Source: JADHLJ01 sp038118725
Lineage (GTDB): Bacteria > Pseudomonadota > Alphaproteobacteria > Thalassobaculales > Thalassobaculaceae
DNA length: 13,469 nucleotides
Reading direction: 5' to 3'
NCBI GenBank assembly: GCA_038118725.1
Contig: JAYOIK010000103.1
Location: 1-13,469 of the forward strand
Shown here: in pieces, positions 6,121 through 13,320 of the stretch
How positions within the stretch are numbered: position 1 is the stretch's first letter
How the letters are laid out: each line of letters begins with the position of its first letter
Made by a program: the position numbers and the translations under genes
Notes under the pieces: model-generated
Told to the model about the DNA's origin: nothing
Seen by the model: the letters and a program-made list of their open reading frames with translations, nothing else
Database searches by the model: none

Positions 6121-6181
6121 ACAGCGGATTCACTCGATCTCGCGTGGACAAAATTGTCCACACTCAATCAAGATCCGCTGT
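6121..6181 (-). repeat. Long hairpin repeat, unit 2 (inverted)
   Basis: A 61-base structure with outer arms ACAGCGGAT/ATCCGCTGT (6121-6129 with 6173-6181) and inner arms GTGGACA/TGTCCAC (6144-6150 with 6155-6161) around AAAT. On the minus strand its first 19 bases fit the consensus AGCRGATCYKGRTTGAGTG shared with unit 1. It lies 54 bases beyond the CoA-transferase stop and could mark that transcript's end. Confidence 0.75.
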
Positions 6182-6234
6182 AGCGGCGCTGGATCGAGAA
6201 ATCCATTGCCGCCGCTTCCCTCAAGGGGTCTTCT

Positions 6235-7434
6235 TCAAGGGGCCTTGGCCGCGCCGCTTTCCAGCATCGCCTCGATCTCGGCCTCTGAATAGCCCGCCTC
6301 GGCCAGAACGCCCCGCGTATCCTCGCCCAACAGTGGAGCGTGGCGAAGATCCTCGCGCATGCCGCCGCTGAAGGAATTGGCCGGTCGGGTGCGGCGGATC
6401 TCGCCTTCGCTCGGATGAGTCTCGTGGGAGTAAAATCCGACATCATCGAGATGCGGATCCTCGAGCAAATCCTCGATGGTGTTGTAACGCTGCGCCGGTA
6501 CATCGGCCTTTTCGAAGATTTCCAGCCATTCCGCGGTTGTCCGCCGGGCCAGGCCACGCATGCGGACCTGGAAATACTCCTCGGCGTGGGCGGTACGCGT
6601 CGCGGCGCTGTCGAAGCGGGGGTCGTCCTTCAATTCAGGCTCGCCGATCGCCTCGAAAAAGGCGAAGGCCTGGGCGTCGGTATTGGGTCCGACGGTGATA
6701 TAGCCGTCCTTGGTCGGCAGGGGCCGGTAATGCGGGCTCAACAGCCGACCGTCGCCGGTGGGGCCGACCGGAGGCTCGAAGGTCGCGGCGCCCATATGCT
6801 CCGAGGTGACGAAGGAGGCCATGTTCTCGAACATCGGCACTTCGATAGCCTCGCCGATACCGGTCTTCTCGCGGCGGAACAGCGCGAACCCGATGGCCTG
6901 GGCGGCGATCAGCCCGGAGGCGTGATCGGTCATCACCATCGGCACGAAGCGCGGCTCTCCAGTGGCGCGATGCAGGGTCGCGGCGACGCCGGAAACACTC
7001 TGGATGATCGGGTCATAGGCCGGGCGGTTATAGTATCTGCCGCCCTTGCCGAAACCGACGATCGAACAATAGATCAGCCTGGGATTGGTCTTGCGCAAAC
7101 TCTCGAAATCCAGCCCGGCGCGCTCCAGGCCTTGCGGGCGAACATTGGAGACGAAAACATCGGCGTTTTCGATCAACCGCTTCATCGCCGCCAGACCCTC
7201 GGGATTTTTCAGGTCGAGGCAGATCGAGCGTTTGTTGCGGTTGAAGTTGAGGAACTTGCCGGACATCCCGGGATTGCGACTGCCATGCGCCATGGTCCGT
7301 AGCAAGTCACCGCCGGGCGCCTCGACCTTGATCACGTCGGCGCCGTGATCCGCCAGGGTGCGCGAGCAGATCGGGCCGACAACGATGGTTGTCTGATCGA
7401 CGACCTTGACGCCGTCGAGCGGTCCGCCCGCCAT
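6235..7434 (-). CDS. CaiB/BaiF family (class III) CoA-transferase
   Basis: A 399-aa family III CoA-transferase, normal length. These enzymes form interlocked dimers and move CoA between carboxylic acids via an aspartyl-CoA anhydride. The nucleophile is D141 in PAYDPIIQSVSG (138-149). Other family marks are ADHGADVIKVEAPGGD (28-43), NRNKRSICLDLK (65-76), RPQGLERAGLD (99-109) and the C-terminal PHLDDVGF (327-334). The ATG at 7434 overlaps the stop of the upstream MaoC-type gene by one base (TAATG), with GAGG eight bases before it, so the two are translationally coupled and their products probably work on the same CoA ester. The donor and acceptor acids are unknown. The second CoA-transferase in the window is a diverged relative, not a recent copy. 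Confidence 0.95.
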   Translation of the reverse strand: MAGGPLDGVKVVDQTTIVVGPICSRTLADHGADVIKVEAPGGDLLRTMAHGSRNPGMSGKFLNFNRNKRSICLDLKNPEGLAAMKRLIENADVFVSNVRPQGLERAGLDFESLRKTNPRLIYCSIVGFGKGGRYYNRPAYDPIIQSVSGVAATLHRATGEPRFVPMVMTDHASGLIAAQAIGFALFRREKTGIGEAIEVPMFENMASFVTSEHMGAATFEPPVGPTGDGRLLSPHYRPLPTKDGYITVGPNTDAQAFAFFEAIGEPELKDDPRFDSAATRTAHAEEYFQVRMRGLARRTTAEWLEIFEKADVPAQRYNTIEDLLEDPHLDDVGFYSHETHPSEGEIRRTRPANSFSGGMREDLRHAPLLGEDTRGVLAEAGYSEAEIEAMLESGAAKAP

Positions 7435-8306
7435 TACGCGAACCTCATATCCATGATCCCGCACTGCGCGCCGTCGGCATTGGCGATCCAGCAGTTCATC
7501 ACGCCGTCCACCGGATCGGCGCCGCAGAACTTGACCGTCTCGCCGACATGGATCGGCTTGGTCAGGCGCACGGTGAAACCCTTGAGGGCGCCCGGCGCGC
7601 GTTTCAGGGCGGCGCTGGAGAGCAGGGTCATCGACAGCCCGCCATTCTGGACCGTGGCCGGATAGCCCTCGACATCACGGGAGTAGTCGGCGTCGTAGTG
7701 AATCCGGTGGGCGTTCCAGGTGATCGCCGAATAGCGGAAAACCAGGGCTTCGGTGAGATGGATCTCGTCGGCCCAGGCGGCGTTGTCTGGCGCCGGGACC
7801 GAGGGGGTCACCTTGCTTTTCTCGCCCGGCGGCGGCATCTCGCGATAGACCGCGTCATATTCGTCGACGGCGATGGTCGCGCCCTCGCATTCGATGACAT
7901 CGCGCAGGGTCAGGATGACGATGCGCCCGGTGCGGGCGATCTTCGGCGTGATGGCGACGACCTCAGTGGTGCGGCTGGCCGGCACCCCGGCCCGCAATTG
8001 CCCCATGACCACGACCCGGCGGCCCGCGCCCATGCGCCGGGGCAGTGGGATCGGCGGCAGCACCACGCCGGGATTGGGATGGCCGTCGGGTCCGATATCG
8101 GATTGGCGCGTGATGTTCGGAAAGAACATTAAGAACCAGTTCGACGGCAGGGACGTCCCGTCGCGATATGTGTCCGGGTCCTCGTCGAGCATTCCGGCGA
8201 TCCGTCGAACCTGGGACAGGCCGATCTCGTCCTCGACCACCCGCTTGGTCCCGACATACGGCGCCAAGGCTTCGACCGAGTCGATAAATTCCTGATCGGT
8301 GGGCAT
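7434..8306 (-). CDS. MaoC/HTD2-like acyl-CoA hydratase (FAS1-like N-terminal plus MaoC-like C-terminal domain)
   Basis: A 290-aa double hot-dog protein of the HTD2 / mesaconyl-C4-CoA hydratase type. The N-terminal half (about 1-155) is the FAS1-like dehydratase hot dog. The C-terminal half carries the hydratase motif RYSAITWNAHRIHYD at 191-205, with H200 and H203 near the catalytic position, followed by NGGLSMTLLSSA (221-232). Such enzymes add water across, or remove it from, the 2,3 bond of an acyl-CoA. ATG 8306 is preferred over the TTG at 8318 because GGAG lies six bases ahead of it. It is the first gene of the minus-strand pair, coupled to the CoA-transferase. In the 3-hydroxypropionate bicycle a CaiB-type mesaconyl-CoA transferase works with a hydratase of this family, but nothing here proves that substrate. 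Confidence 0.9.
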   Translation of the reverse strand: MPTDQEFIDSVEALAPYVGTKRVVEDEIGLSQVRRIAGMLDEDPDTYRDGTSLPSNWFLMFFPNITRQSDIGPDGHPNPGVVLPPIPLPRRMGAGRRVVVMGQLRAGVPASRTTEVVAITPKIARTGRIVILTLRDVIECEGATIAVDEYDAVYREMPPPGEKSKVTPSVPAPDNAAWADEIHLTEALVFRYSAITWNAHRIHYDADYSRDVEGYPATVQNGGLSMTLLSSAALKRAPGALKGFTVRLTKPIHVGETVKFCGADPVDGVMNCWIANADGAQCGIMDMRFA

Positions 8307-8467
8307 GCGTGTCTCCAAATCCTATGATTTCCGCGTCAAGGCGGCGCAATCTATTCCGGTTTAGCCGGATTTACCATCGAAGGCGTGATCGATGTCTCGC
8401 GGGTCCTTGGCATTCCGCGTCAAGGCGATAAACCTTCGCCATCGTTGTTCCTGGGGAGCCTTCGTCC
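8307..8467. promoter_or_regulatory. Divergent control region of the acyl-CoA block
   Basis: 161 bases between the MaoC-type gene (minus) and the second CoA-transferase (plus). It holds the exact 15-base direct repeat TTCCGCGTCAAGGCG at 8329-8343 and 8413-8427, whose starts are 84 bases apart (eight helical turns). TCCGG-TTTAG-CCGGA lies between them at 8355-8369. These are plausible operator sites for one regulator acting on both directions. I could not place -35/-10 boxes with confidence. Confidence 0.45.
8313..8316 (-). promoter_or_regulatory. Ribosome binding site of the MaoC-type gene
   Basis: GGAG on the minus strand, six bases before the ATG at 8306. It overlaps the alternative TTG start (8316-8318), which therefore is unlikely. 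Confidence 0.6.
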
Positions 8468-9706
8468 ATGTCCGCCGATTCCGTGGAAACCTCATCCACC
8501 TCCGCCGCGCCACGCGGACCCTTGCAAGGGATCCGGGTCGTCGACCTGACCACCGTGATGCTGGGGCCGTTCTGCACCCAATTGCTGGGCGAGATGGGCG
8601 CCGACGTGATCAAGATCGAGGCGCCGGGCGGGGATGTGAACCGCTGGACCGGCTCGGCGCGGTCCCCGGGCATGTCCACCGGTCAGCTAATCAAGGGTCG
8701 CAACAAGCGGGCGATCCTGCTCGATCTCAAGCAAACCGAGGCGCGCGAGCCGTTCGAGCGGCTGATCCGATCCGCCGATGTCTTTGTCCACAACATCCGG
8801 CCCAAGGCGGCGGCGCGGCTGGGGATCGATTACGCGACCATCGAGGTTCTCAATCCTTCCATCGTCTATGCCGCCGCGACCGGTTTCGGCGAGGACGGCC
8901 CGTTTGTCGACAAGCCCGCCTATGACGATCTGATCCAGGGTGCCTCGGGCATCGCCGCCCTGTTCGGCGCGGTGACCGGCGAGCCCCGTTATGCCCCGAG
9001 CGTGATGGCGGACAAGACCACCGGGCTTTATCTCTGCAATTACATCATGATGGCGCTGTTCCACCGCGAGCGGACCGGCGAGGGCCAGAAGCTGCACGTG
9101 CCGATGTACGAGGCGTTCTCCGCCTTCATGATCAACGAGCATATGCAGGGTCAGACCTTCGTGCCGCCAAGCGGTCCAGCAGGCTACTCCCGGCTTATGA
9201 CGCCGCACCGCCGGCCCTACGAAACCTCTGACGGCCATGTCTGCGTGGTCCCCTATACCCAGCGGCACTGGACCAGTTTCTTCAAGCTGGCCGGGCAGCC
9301 GGGCCTGATCGAGGATCCCAGGTTCTCGACCCAGACCGCGCGGACCGAGAACATCGACGCGCTCTACGCCATTGTCGTCGACGTGGTGAAGACCCGGAGC
9401 ACGGCGGAATGGCTCAAGGATCTGACCGAGGCCGACGTGCCGGTCGGGCCGATGAATTCGCCGGAGGATCTGTTCGACTGCCCGCATTTGAAGGCCGTCG
9501 GCATGTTCCCCGAGGTCGAGCATCCGACCGAGGGGCGGATGCGTCATATCAAGGTGCCGGTCAGCCTCTCGAAAACCCCGGGCGGGCTCTATCGGCATGC
9601 CGAGAAGCTTGGCCAGAGCACCGAGCAAGTGCTTGATGAGATTGGCTTTTCCGATGCCGAGATCACGGCGTTGCGCGAGGCCGGCGCCATCGGCACTCTA
9701 GACTAG
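8468..9706 (+). CDS. CaiB/BaiF family (class III) CoA-transferase
   Basis: A 412-aa family III CoA-transferase. The nucleophilic Asp is D153 in PAYDDLIQGASG (150-161). GEMGADVIKIEAPGGD (41-56), GRNKRAILLDLK (77-88) and the C-terminal PHLKAVGMF are family marks. Residues 1-16 (Ser/Thr-rich) precede the domain. The start is set by GGGGAG nine bases upstream. It differs clearly from the CoA-transferase at 6235-7434, so the two probably take different acids or act at different steps. It opens a plus-strand operon with the F420-type oxidoreductase (22-base gap) and two acyl-CoA dehydrogenases, suggesting that it makes the CoA thioester they use. Confidence 0.95.
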   Translation: MSADSVETSSTSAAPRGPLQGIRVVDLTTVMLGPFCTQLLGEMGADVIKIEAPGGDVNRWTGSARSPGMSTGQLIKGRNKRAILLDLKQTEAREPFERLIRSADVFVHNIRPKAAARLGIDYATIEVLNPSIVYAAATGFGEDGPFVDKPAYDDLIQGASGIAALFGAVTGEPRYAPSVMADKTTGLYLCNYIMMALFHRERTGEGQKLHVPMYEAFSAFMINEHMQGQTFVPPSGPAGYSRLMTPHRRPYETSDGHVCVVPYTQRHWTSFFKLAGQPGLIEDPRFSTQTARTENIDALYAIVVDVVKTRSTAEWLKDLTEADVPVGPMNSPEDLFDCPHLKAVGMFPEVEHPTEGRMRHIKVPVSLSKTPGGLYRHAEKLGQSTEQVLDEIGFSDAEITALREAGAIGTLD

Positions 9707-9728
9707 AACCCAGCGGGGACATCTTTCG

Positions 9729-10775
9729 ATGCAAGTCTATCGCAACATCACCGATTGGAGCCTGCGTGATATCCCCAGGGTCGCGCCGGATCTTGAGAGC
9801 GCCGGCTATGACGGGTTGTTGACCACCGAGCTCAAACATGACCCGTTCCTGCCGCTCGCGGTGGCCAGCACCAGCACTACCAAGGTCCAGCTTGCGACCG
9901 GGATCGCGGTTTCCTTCCTGCGCAGTCCGATGGCCGTGGCCAATCTTGCCTGGGATCTGAACGAGGCTTCGGGTGGCCGTTTCACCCTCGGTCTCGGAAC
10001 CCAGATCCGGGCCCATAACGAGAAGCGCTTCAGCGCCCCGTGGTCGCCGCCGGGCCCCAGAATGCGCGAGTATATTCAGGCGCTTAAGGCGATCTGGCGA
10101 TGCTGGAAGGATGGCGAGAAACTCGACTTCAAGGGCGAGCACTACACCTTCACCCTGATGACCCCGGAATTCGTCCCCGAGGCCTCGGATCTGGCGCCGC
10201 CGCCGGTGACCTTGGCGGCGGTGGGGCCGGTGATGATCCGGGTCGCCGCCGAGGTGGCCGACGGGGTGCGGCTGCACGGTTTCTGCACCCGGGCCTATAT
10301 CGACCAGACCATCATGCCGAGGATCGAGCAGGGCCTCGCGGCGTCCGGGCGAAAGCGGGAGAATTTCGAGATTTCCGGCGGCGGCTTCATCGCCACCGGT
10401 CCCGATGACGAGAGTGTCGCCAAGGCCGCCGAGGTGATCCGCTATCGGGTCGGGTTCTACGGCTCCACCCCCGCCTATTGGCCGGTCTTCGAGACCCATG
10501 GCCACGGCGATTTAGGCCGTAAACTCAATGCCATGACCAAGGCGGGGGAGTGGGACAAGCTGGCCGGCGAGATCTCGGACGAGGTGCTGGAACTGTTCTG
10601 CGTGATCGGCCGCCATGACGAGATCGTCAAGGGCATCGAGGCCCGCTTCGGCGGAGTCTCGGATGTGTTCTCTACCGGCCTCAACGAGGATTTCCCACCG
10701 GACCTGATTCAGGATATCCAGGCAATCAAGGACCGCTTCACCGGCTTTGACACAAGGACCAAGGCAACCCTGTAA
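9729..10775 (+). CDS. LLM class oxidoreductase, TIGR03617-like (probably F420-dependent)
   Basis: A 348-aa luciferase-like TIM barrel. The pattern TELKHDPFLPLAVAS (33-47), VSFLRSPMAVANLAWDLNEASGG (61-83), LGLGTQIRAHNEKRFSAPW (87-105) and PPPVTLAAVGPVM (157-169) matches, from memory, the TIGR03617 group of F420-dependent oxidoreductases known mostly from actinobacteria. This is only distantly like the LLM protein at 1098-2123. F420 dependence is inferred from family only. The ribosome site is weak (GCGGGGA, about ten bases upstream), so coupling to the CoA-transferase 22 bases upstream is likely. It may carry out an alpha/beta redox step on the CoA ester or oxidise an alcohol; the substrate is unknown. 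Confidence 0.92.
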   Translation: MQVYRNITDWSLRDIPRVAPDLESAGYDGLLTTELKHDPFLPLAVASTSTTKVQLATGIAVSFLRSPMAVANLAWDLNEASGGRFTLGLGTQIRAHNEKRFSAPWSPPGPRMREYIQALKAIWRCWKDGEKLDFKGEHYTFTLMTPEFVPEASDLAPPPVTLAAVGPVMIRVAAEVADGVRLHGFCTRAYIDQTIMPRIEQGLAASGRKRENFEISGGGFIATGPDDESVAKAAEVIRYRVGFYGSTPAYWPVFETHGHGDLGRKLNAMTKAGEWDKLAGEISDEVLELFCVIGRHDEIVKGIEARFGGVSDVFSTGLNEDFPPDLIQDIQAIKDRFTGFDTRTKATL

Positions 10776-10776
10776 A
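10747..10776 (+). promoter_or_regulatory. Possible internal promoter before the acyl-CoA dehydrogenases
   Basis: A perfect -35 box TTGACA (10747-10752) stands 18 bases before TGTAAA (10771-10776), a 4 of 6 match to the -10 consensus. Both overlap the end of the LLM gene. Transcription would start near 10783, inside the palindrome at 10780-10793. The boxes are seen; promoter activity is inferred. Confidence 0.4.
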
Positions 10777-10779
10777 AAC

Positions 10780-10793
10780 TGCACTATAGTGCA
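10780..10793. promoter_or_regulatory. 14-base perfect palindrome TGCACTATAGTGCA (probable operator)
   Basis: A perfect palindrome flanked by A5 on the left (10774-10778) and T5 on the right (10796-10800). The half-site TATAGTGCA recurs at 10816-10824, 31 bases on, ending on the A of the dehydrogenase start codon. Size and symmetry fit a dimeric winged-helix or TetR-type repressor. As RNA it could instead form a short TGCAC/GTGCA stem followed by T5, a weak terminator. No regulator gene is in the window. Confidence 0.5.
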
Positions 10794-10823
10794 CATTTTT
10801 CAGGTCAATAGGAGATATAGTGC

Positions 10824-11954
10824 ATGAAATTCAGCTTCACCGACGAACAGGACGAGTTCCGCACCGTCCTTCGCCGCTTTCTGGAGGACCGCTCGCCGAG
10901 CACCGAGGTGCGCCGGCTGATGGCGACGCCGGAGGGCTGGGAGCGTGACCGCTGGTCCGAGATCAACGCCGAGCTCGAGCTGACCGCCGTGGCGATCCCC
11001 GAGGCCTATGGCGGCCATGGCTTCGGCGCCTCGGAGCAGTGCATCGTTCTCGAGGAGATGGGCCGGGCCCTGCTCTGCGCGCCGTATTTCTCCTCCACGG
11101 TTCTGGCGGCGGGCGCGATCCTGAATGCCGGGACCGAGGAGCAGAAGAAGAGCCTGCTGCCCAAGATCGCGTCCGGCGAGACCGTGGCCACCCTGGCCTT
11201 CACCGAGGGCAATGGCCGCTGGGACAATTCCGGGGTCGAGACGGTGGCCACGAAGTCGGGTTCCGGCTTCACCCTCTCGGGCTCGAAGAGCTATGTGCTC
11301 GATGGCCACACCGCCGATCTGATCGTGGTGCTGGCCCGCGCGCCGGGAAGTTCCGGGGACGAGGGCCTGTCGCTCTTCACCGTCCCGGGCGATGCCGCCG
11401 GGCTGACCCGAACCCCGCTGACCACGGTGGACGAGACCCGCAAGCTGGCCCGGCTTGATTTCAGTGATGTCGCTGGCGAGTTGCTCGGCGCCGAGGGCGC
11501 AGCCGCCGCCCCGATGGCCGCGACCCTGACCCGGGCCGCGATCTGCCTCGCCAACGAGATGGTCGGCGGCGCCGAGCGGCTGCGCGAGGACGCGCTGGAA
11601 TACGTCCAGATGCGCATGCAGTTCGGCCGCTCCATCGCCTCCTTCCAGGTGACCAAGCACAAGGCCGCCGACATGTTGGCCGATGTGGAGCTTGCCAAAT
11701 CAGCCGCCTATTACGCCGCCGCCGCGCTGGACGAGGGCGATGACGACATCGTCTCGGTGGCCGCGCTGGCCAAGGCCGCGGCCTCCGAGGCCTATATGCA
11801 GACCGCGATCCACGCGGTGCAGATGCATGGCGGCATCGGCTTTACCTGGGACAACGATACCCATCTCTGGTTCAAGCGCGCCAAAAGCTCCGAGGTCTTC
11901 CTCGGCGACGCCAATCATCACCGCGAGGTGATGATCCAGAACTGGGCCGAGTGA
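10824..11954 (+). CDS. Acyl-CoA dehydrogenase, subunit lacking the catalytic Glu
   Basis: A 376-aa acyl-CoA dehydrogenase. It shows the N-terminal helical domain, the beta-domain with TLAFTEGN (123-130) and SGSKSYVLDG (152-161), the FAD segment MRMQFGRSIASFQVTKHKAADM (263-284), and QMHGGIGFTWDNDTHLWFKRA (333-353). Neither usual catalytic Glu is seen: the MCAD-type position reads FLGD (359-362) and the isovaleryl-type position aligns to A238-A239. That is typical of one partner in heteromeric (alpha2beta2) dehydrogenases such as the mycobacterial steroid side-chain enzymes. Its start has AGGAG nine bases upstream. The partner follows directly, with only 14 bases between this stop and its ATG. 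It introduces an alpha,beta double bond into an acyl-CoA if the pair is active. Confidence 0.93.
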   Translation: MKFSFTDEQDEFRTVLRRFLEDRSPSTEVRRLMATPEGWERDRWSEINAELELTAVAIPEAYGGHGFGASEQCIVLEEMGRALLCAPYFSSTVLAAGAILNAGTEEQKKSLLPKIASGETVATLAFTEGNGRWDNSGVETVATKSGSGFTLSGSKSYVLDGHTADLIVVLARAPGSSGDEGLSLFTVPGDAAGLTRTPLTTVDETRKLARLDFSDVAGELLGAEGAAAAPMAATLTRAAICLANEMVGGAERLREDALEYVQMRMQFGRSIASFQVTKHKAADMLADVELAKSAAYYAAAALDEGDDDIVSVAALAKAAASEAYMQTAIHAVQMHGGIGFTWDNDTHLWFKRAKSSEVFLGDANHHREVMIQNWAE

Positions 11955-11959
11955 GGGAG
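11953..11959 (+). promoter_or_regulatory. Ribosome binding site of the second acyl-CoA dehydrogenase
   Basis: GAGGGAG nine bases before the ATG at 11969, overlapping the TGA of the first dehydrogenase. It favours this ATG over the GTG at 11951 that overlaps the stop. Confidence 0.6.
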
Positions 11960-11968
11960 AACGAGATC

Positions 11969-13225
11969 ATGGTGGAACACAACGAAGCCGCCGTCCGCGC
12001 CGAGGCCGCCGCCTGGCTGGAAGCCAATTGGGACCCGAACCGCTCGCTCGCCGAATGGCGCGGCATGCTCGCCGATTCCGGCTGGGGCATGCCGAACTGG
12101 CCGACCGAGTGGTACGGCAAGGACCTGCCCGTCGGCCTGGTGCCGGTGGTCGAGGAGGAGTTCAAGCGCGTCGGCGCCCTGCCGATCCCGAAATCCGGCA
12201 TCCGCATGCTCGCCGCCGCCACCATCCTGGCCCACGGCACCGACATGCATAAGGAGAAGTTCCTGCGCCGCATCATCACCGGCGAGGATGTCTGGTGCCA
12301 GCTGTTCAGCGAGCCGGGCAGCGGCTCCGACCTCGCCGGTGCCACCACCCGGGCGGTGATGGTCGGCAATAAATGGGTCGTCAACGGCCAGAAGGTCTGG
12401 ACCACCAGCGCCCACAAGGCCCATTGGGGCCTGCTACTCGCCCGCACCGACATGGACGTGCCCAAGCATAAGGGCCTCTCCTACTTCATCATCGACATGC
12501 ATCAGGAAGGCGTCGAGGCGGTGCCGCTGAAGCAGATGAACCACCACGCCTCCTTCAACCAGGTCTTCCTCACCGATGCCGAGGTGCTCCCGGATTTCCA
12601 GGTGGCCGAGCTGGGCGACGGCTGGTCCGTGGCCACCACCACCCTGATGCATGAGCGCCGCGCCGCCGACTCGCTCCGCGCCTGGGGCCAGGTGCCGGAT
12701 CTGGAGGGCCGGATCTATGACGAGGAGCGCGAGGAGGTGAAAACCACGCTCGCCCCCTATAGCTGGTATCCCCAGCGGGCCGGCCGGGTCGACCTGATCA
12801 TGAAGCGGGCCCGCGAGAGCGGCGCCATCAACGACCCGGTGATCCGTCAGGAGATCGCCAAGCTGATGGTGCTGCACAAATCCGCCGAATGGACCGCGCG
12901 CCGCGCCCGCGCCGCCCAGTTGCAGGGCCGGCCCCAGGGCCCCGAGGGCTCGCTGGGCAAGCTCGCCTCCAGCAACGTCGCCCGCGCCTCGGCCAGGGTC
13001 CACACCATGCTCTCCGGCGCCGACGCCATGCTCTCGGGCTCGGACGGCGAGATGGACGGCACCATCGCCGAAATCCTGATCTCCTTCCCCGCCGCCTCCA
13101 TCGCCGGCGGCACCGACGAGATCCAGCGCAACATCATCTCCGAACGGGTCCTGCAAATGCCCAAGGAGACGCGGTTCGACGCGGATAAACCGTTCAAGGA
13201 CGTGCCGCGGAATACGGTGGGGTAG
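11969..13225 (+). CDS. Acyl-CoA dehydrogenase, probable catalytic partner subunit
   Basis: A 418-aa acyl-CoA dehydrogenase. QLFSEPGSGSDLAG (111-124) is the family signature in the beta-domain; VVNGQKVWTT (137-146) follows. The catalytic base candidate is E229 in TTTLMHERR (224-231), the isovaleryl/ChsE-type position. The C-terminal AGGTDEIQRNIISERVL (379-395) has Gly where MCAD has its Glu. An insertion-like stretch (about 251-290, YDEEREEVKTT...) precedes the C-terminal helices. With the Glu-less neighbour it probably forms one heteromeric enzyme. The ATG at 11969 is preferred; a GTG at 11951 would overlap the upstream stop and add six residues. It ends the plus-strand operon. The substrate is probably bulky or branched, as for other heteromeric members, but this is inferred. 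Confidence 0.93.
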   Translation: MVEHNEAAVRAEAAAWLEANWDPNRSLAEWRGMLADSGWGMPNWPTEWYGKDLPVGLVPVVEEEFKRVGALPIPKSGIRMLAAATILAHGTDMHKEKFLRRIITGEDVWCQLFSEPGSGSDLAGATTRAVMVGNKWVVNGQKVWTTSAHKAHWGLLLARTDMDVPKHKGLSYFIIDMHQEGVEAVPLKQMNHHASFNQVFLTDAEVLPDFQVAELGDGWSVATTTLMHERRAADSLRAWGQVPDLEGRIYDEEREEVKTTLAPYSWYPQRAGRVDLIMKRARESGAINDPVIRQEIAKLMVLHKSAEWTARRARAAQLQGRPQGPEGSLGKLASSNVARASARVHTMLSGADAMLSGSDGEMDGTIAEILISFPAASIAGGTDEIQRNIISERVLQMPKETRFDADKPFKDVPRNTVG

Positions 13226-13290
13226 TGCAGGGACGGAGAGAGGGGGAGCGAGCGGAGAGTTTCACAACCTGTCCCTAAACTCCCCACCTT

Positions 13291-13320
13291 CGTCGTCCCA
13301 GCGAAAGCTGGGATCCATGC
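13291..13320 (+). repeat. CGTCGTCCCAGC-GAAA hairpin repeat
   Basis: CCCAGC (13297-13302) and GCTGGG (13307-13312) flank a GAAA tetraloop, followed by ATCCATGCC. It is a member of the widespread alphaproteobacterial CGTCRYCCC-GAAA-GGG-ATCC repeat (recalled); related copies are at 4281-4308 and 4154-4203. It lies 66 bases past the last dehydrogenase stop. Confidence 0.65.

Noticed and set aside
6235..9706. Recent tandem duplication of the two CoA-transferase genes
   Set aside because: The proteins share family motifs but differ at most positions and lie in divergent orientation, so they are old paralogues or separate acquisitions.
10780..10800. Intrinsic terminator between the LLM gene and the dehydrogenases
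   Set aside because: The stem is only about 5 bp with a 4-base loop and the T-run starts two bases later; an operator fits the symmetry and repeated half-site better, though termination is not excluded.
11951..11968. GTG start at 11951 for the second dehydrogenase
   Set aside because: It is possible by overlap with the stop (GTGA), but the ATG at 11969 has GAGGGAG at good spacing.
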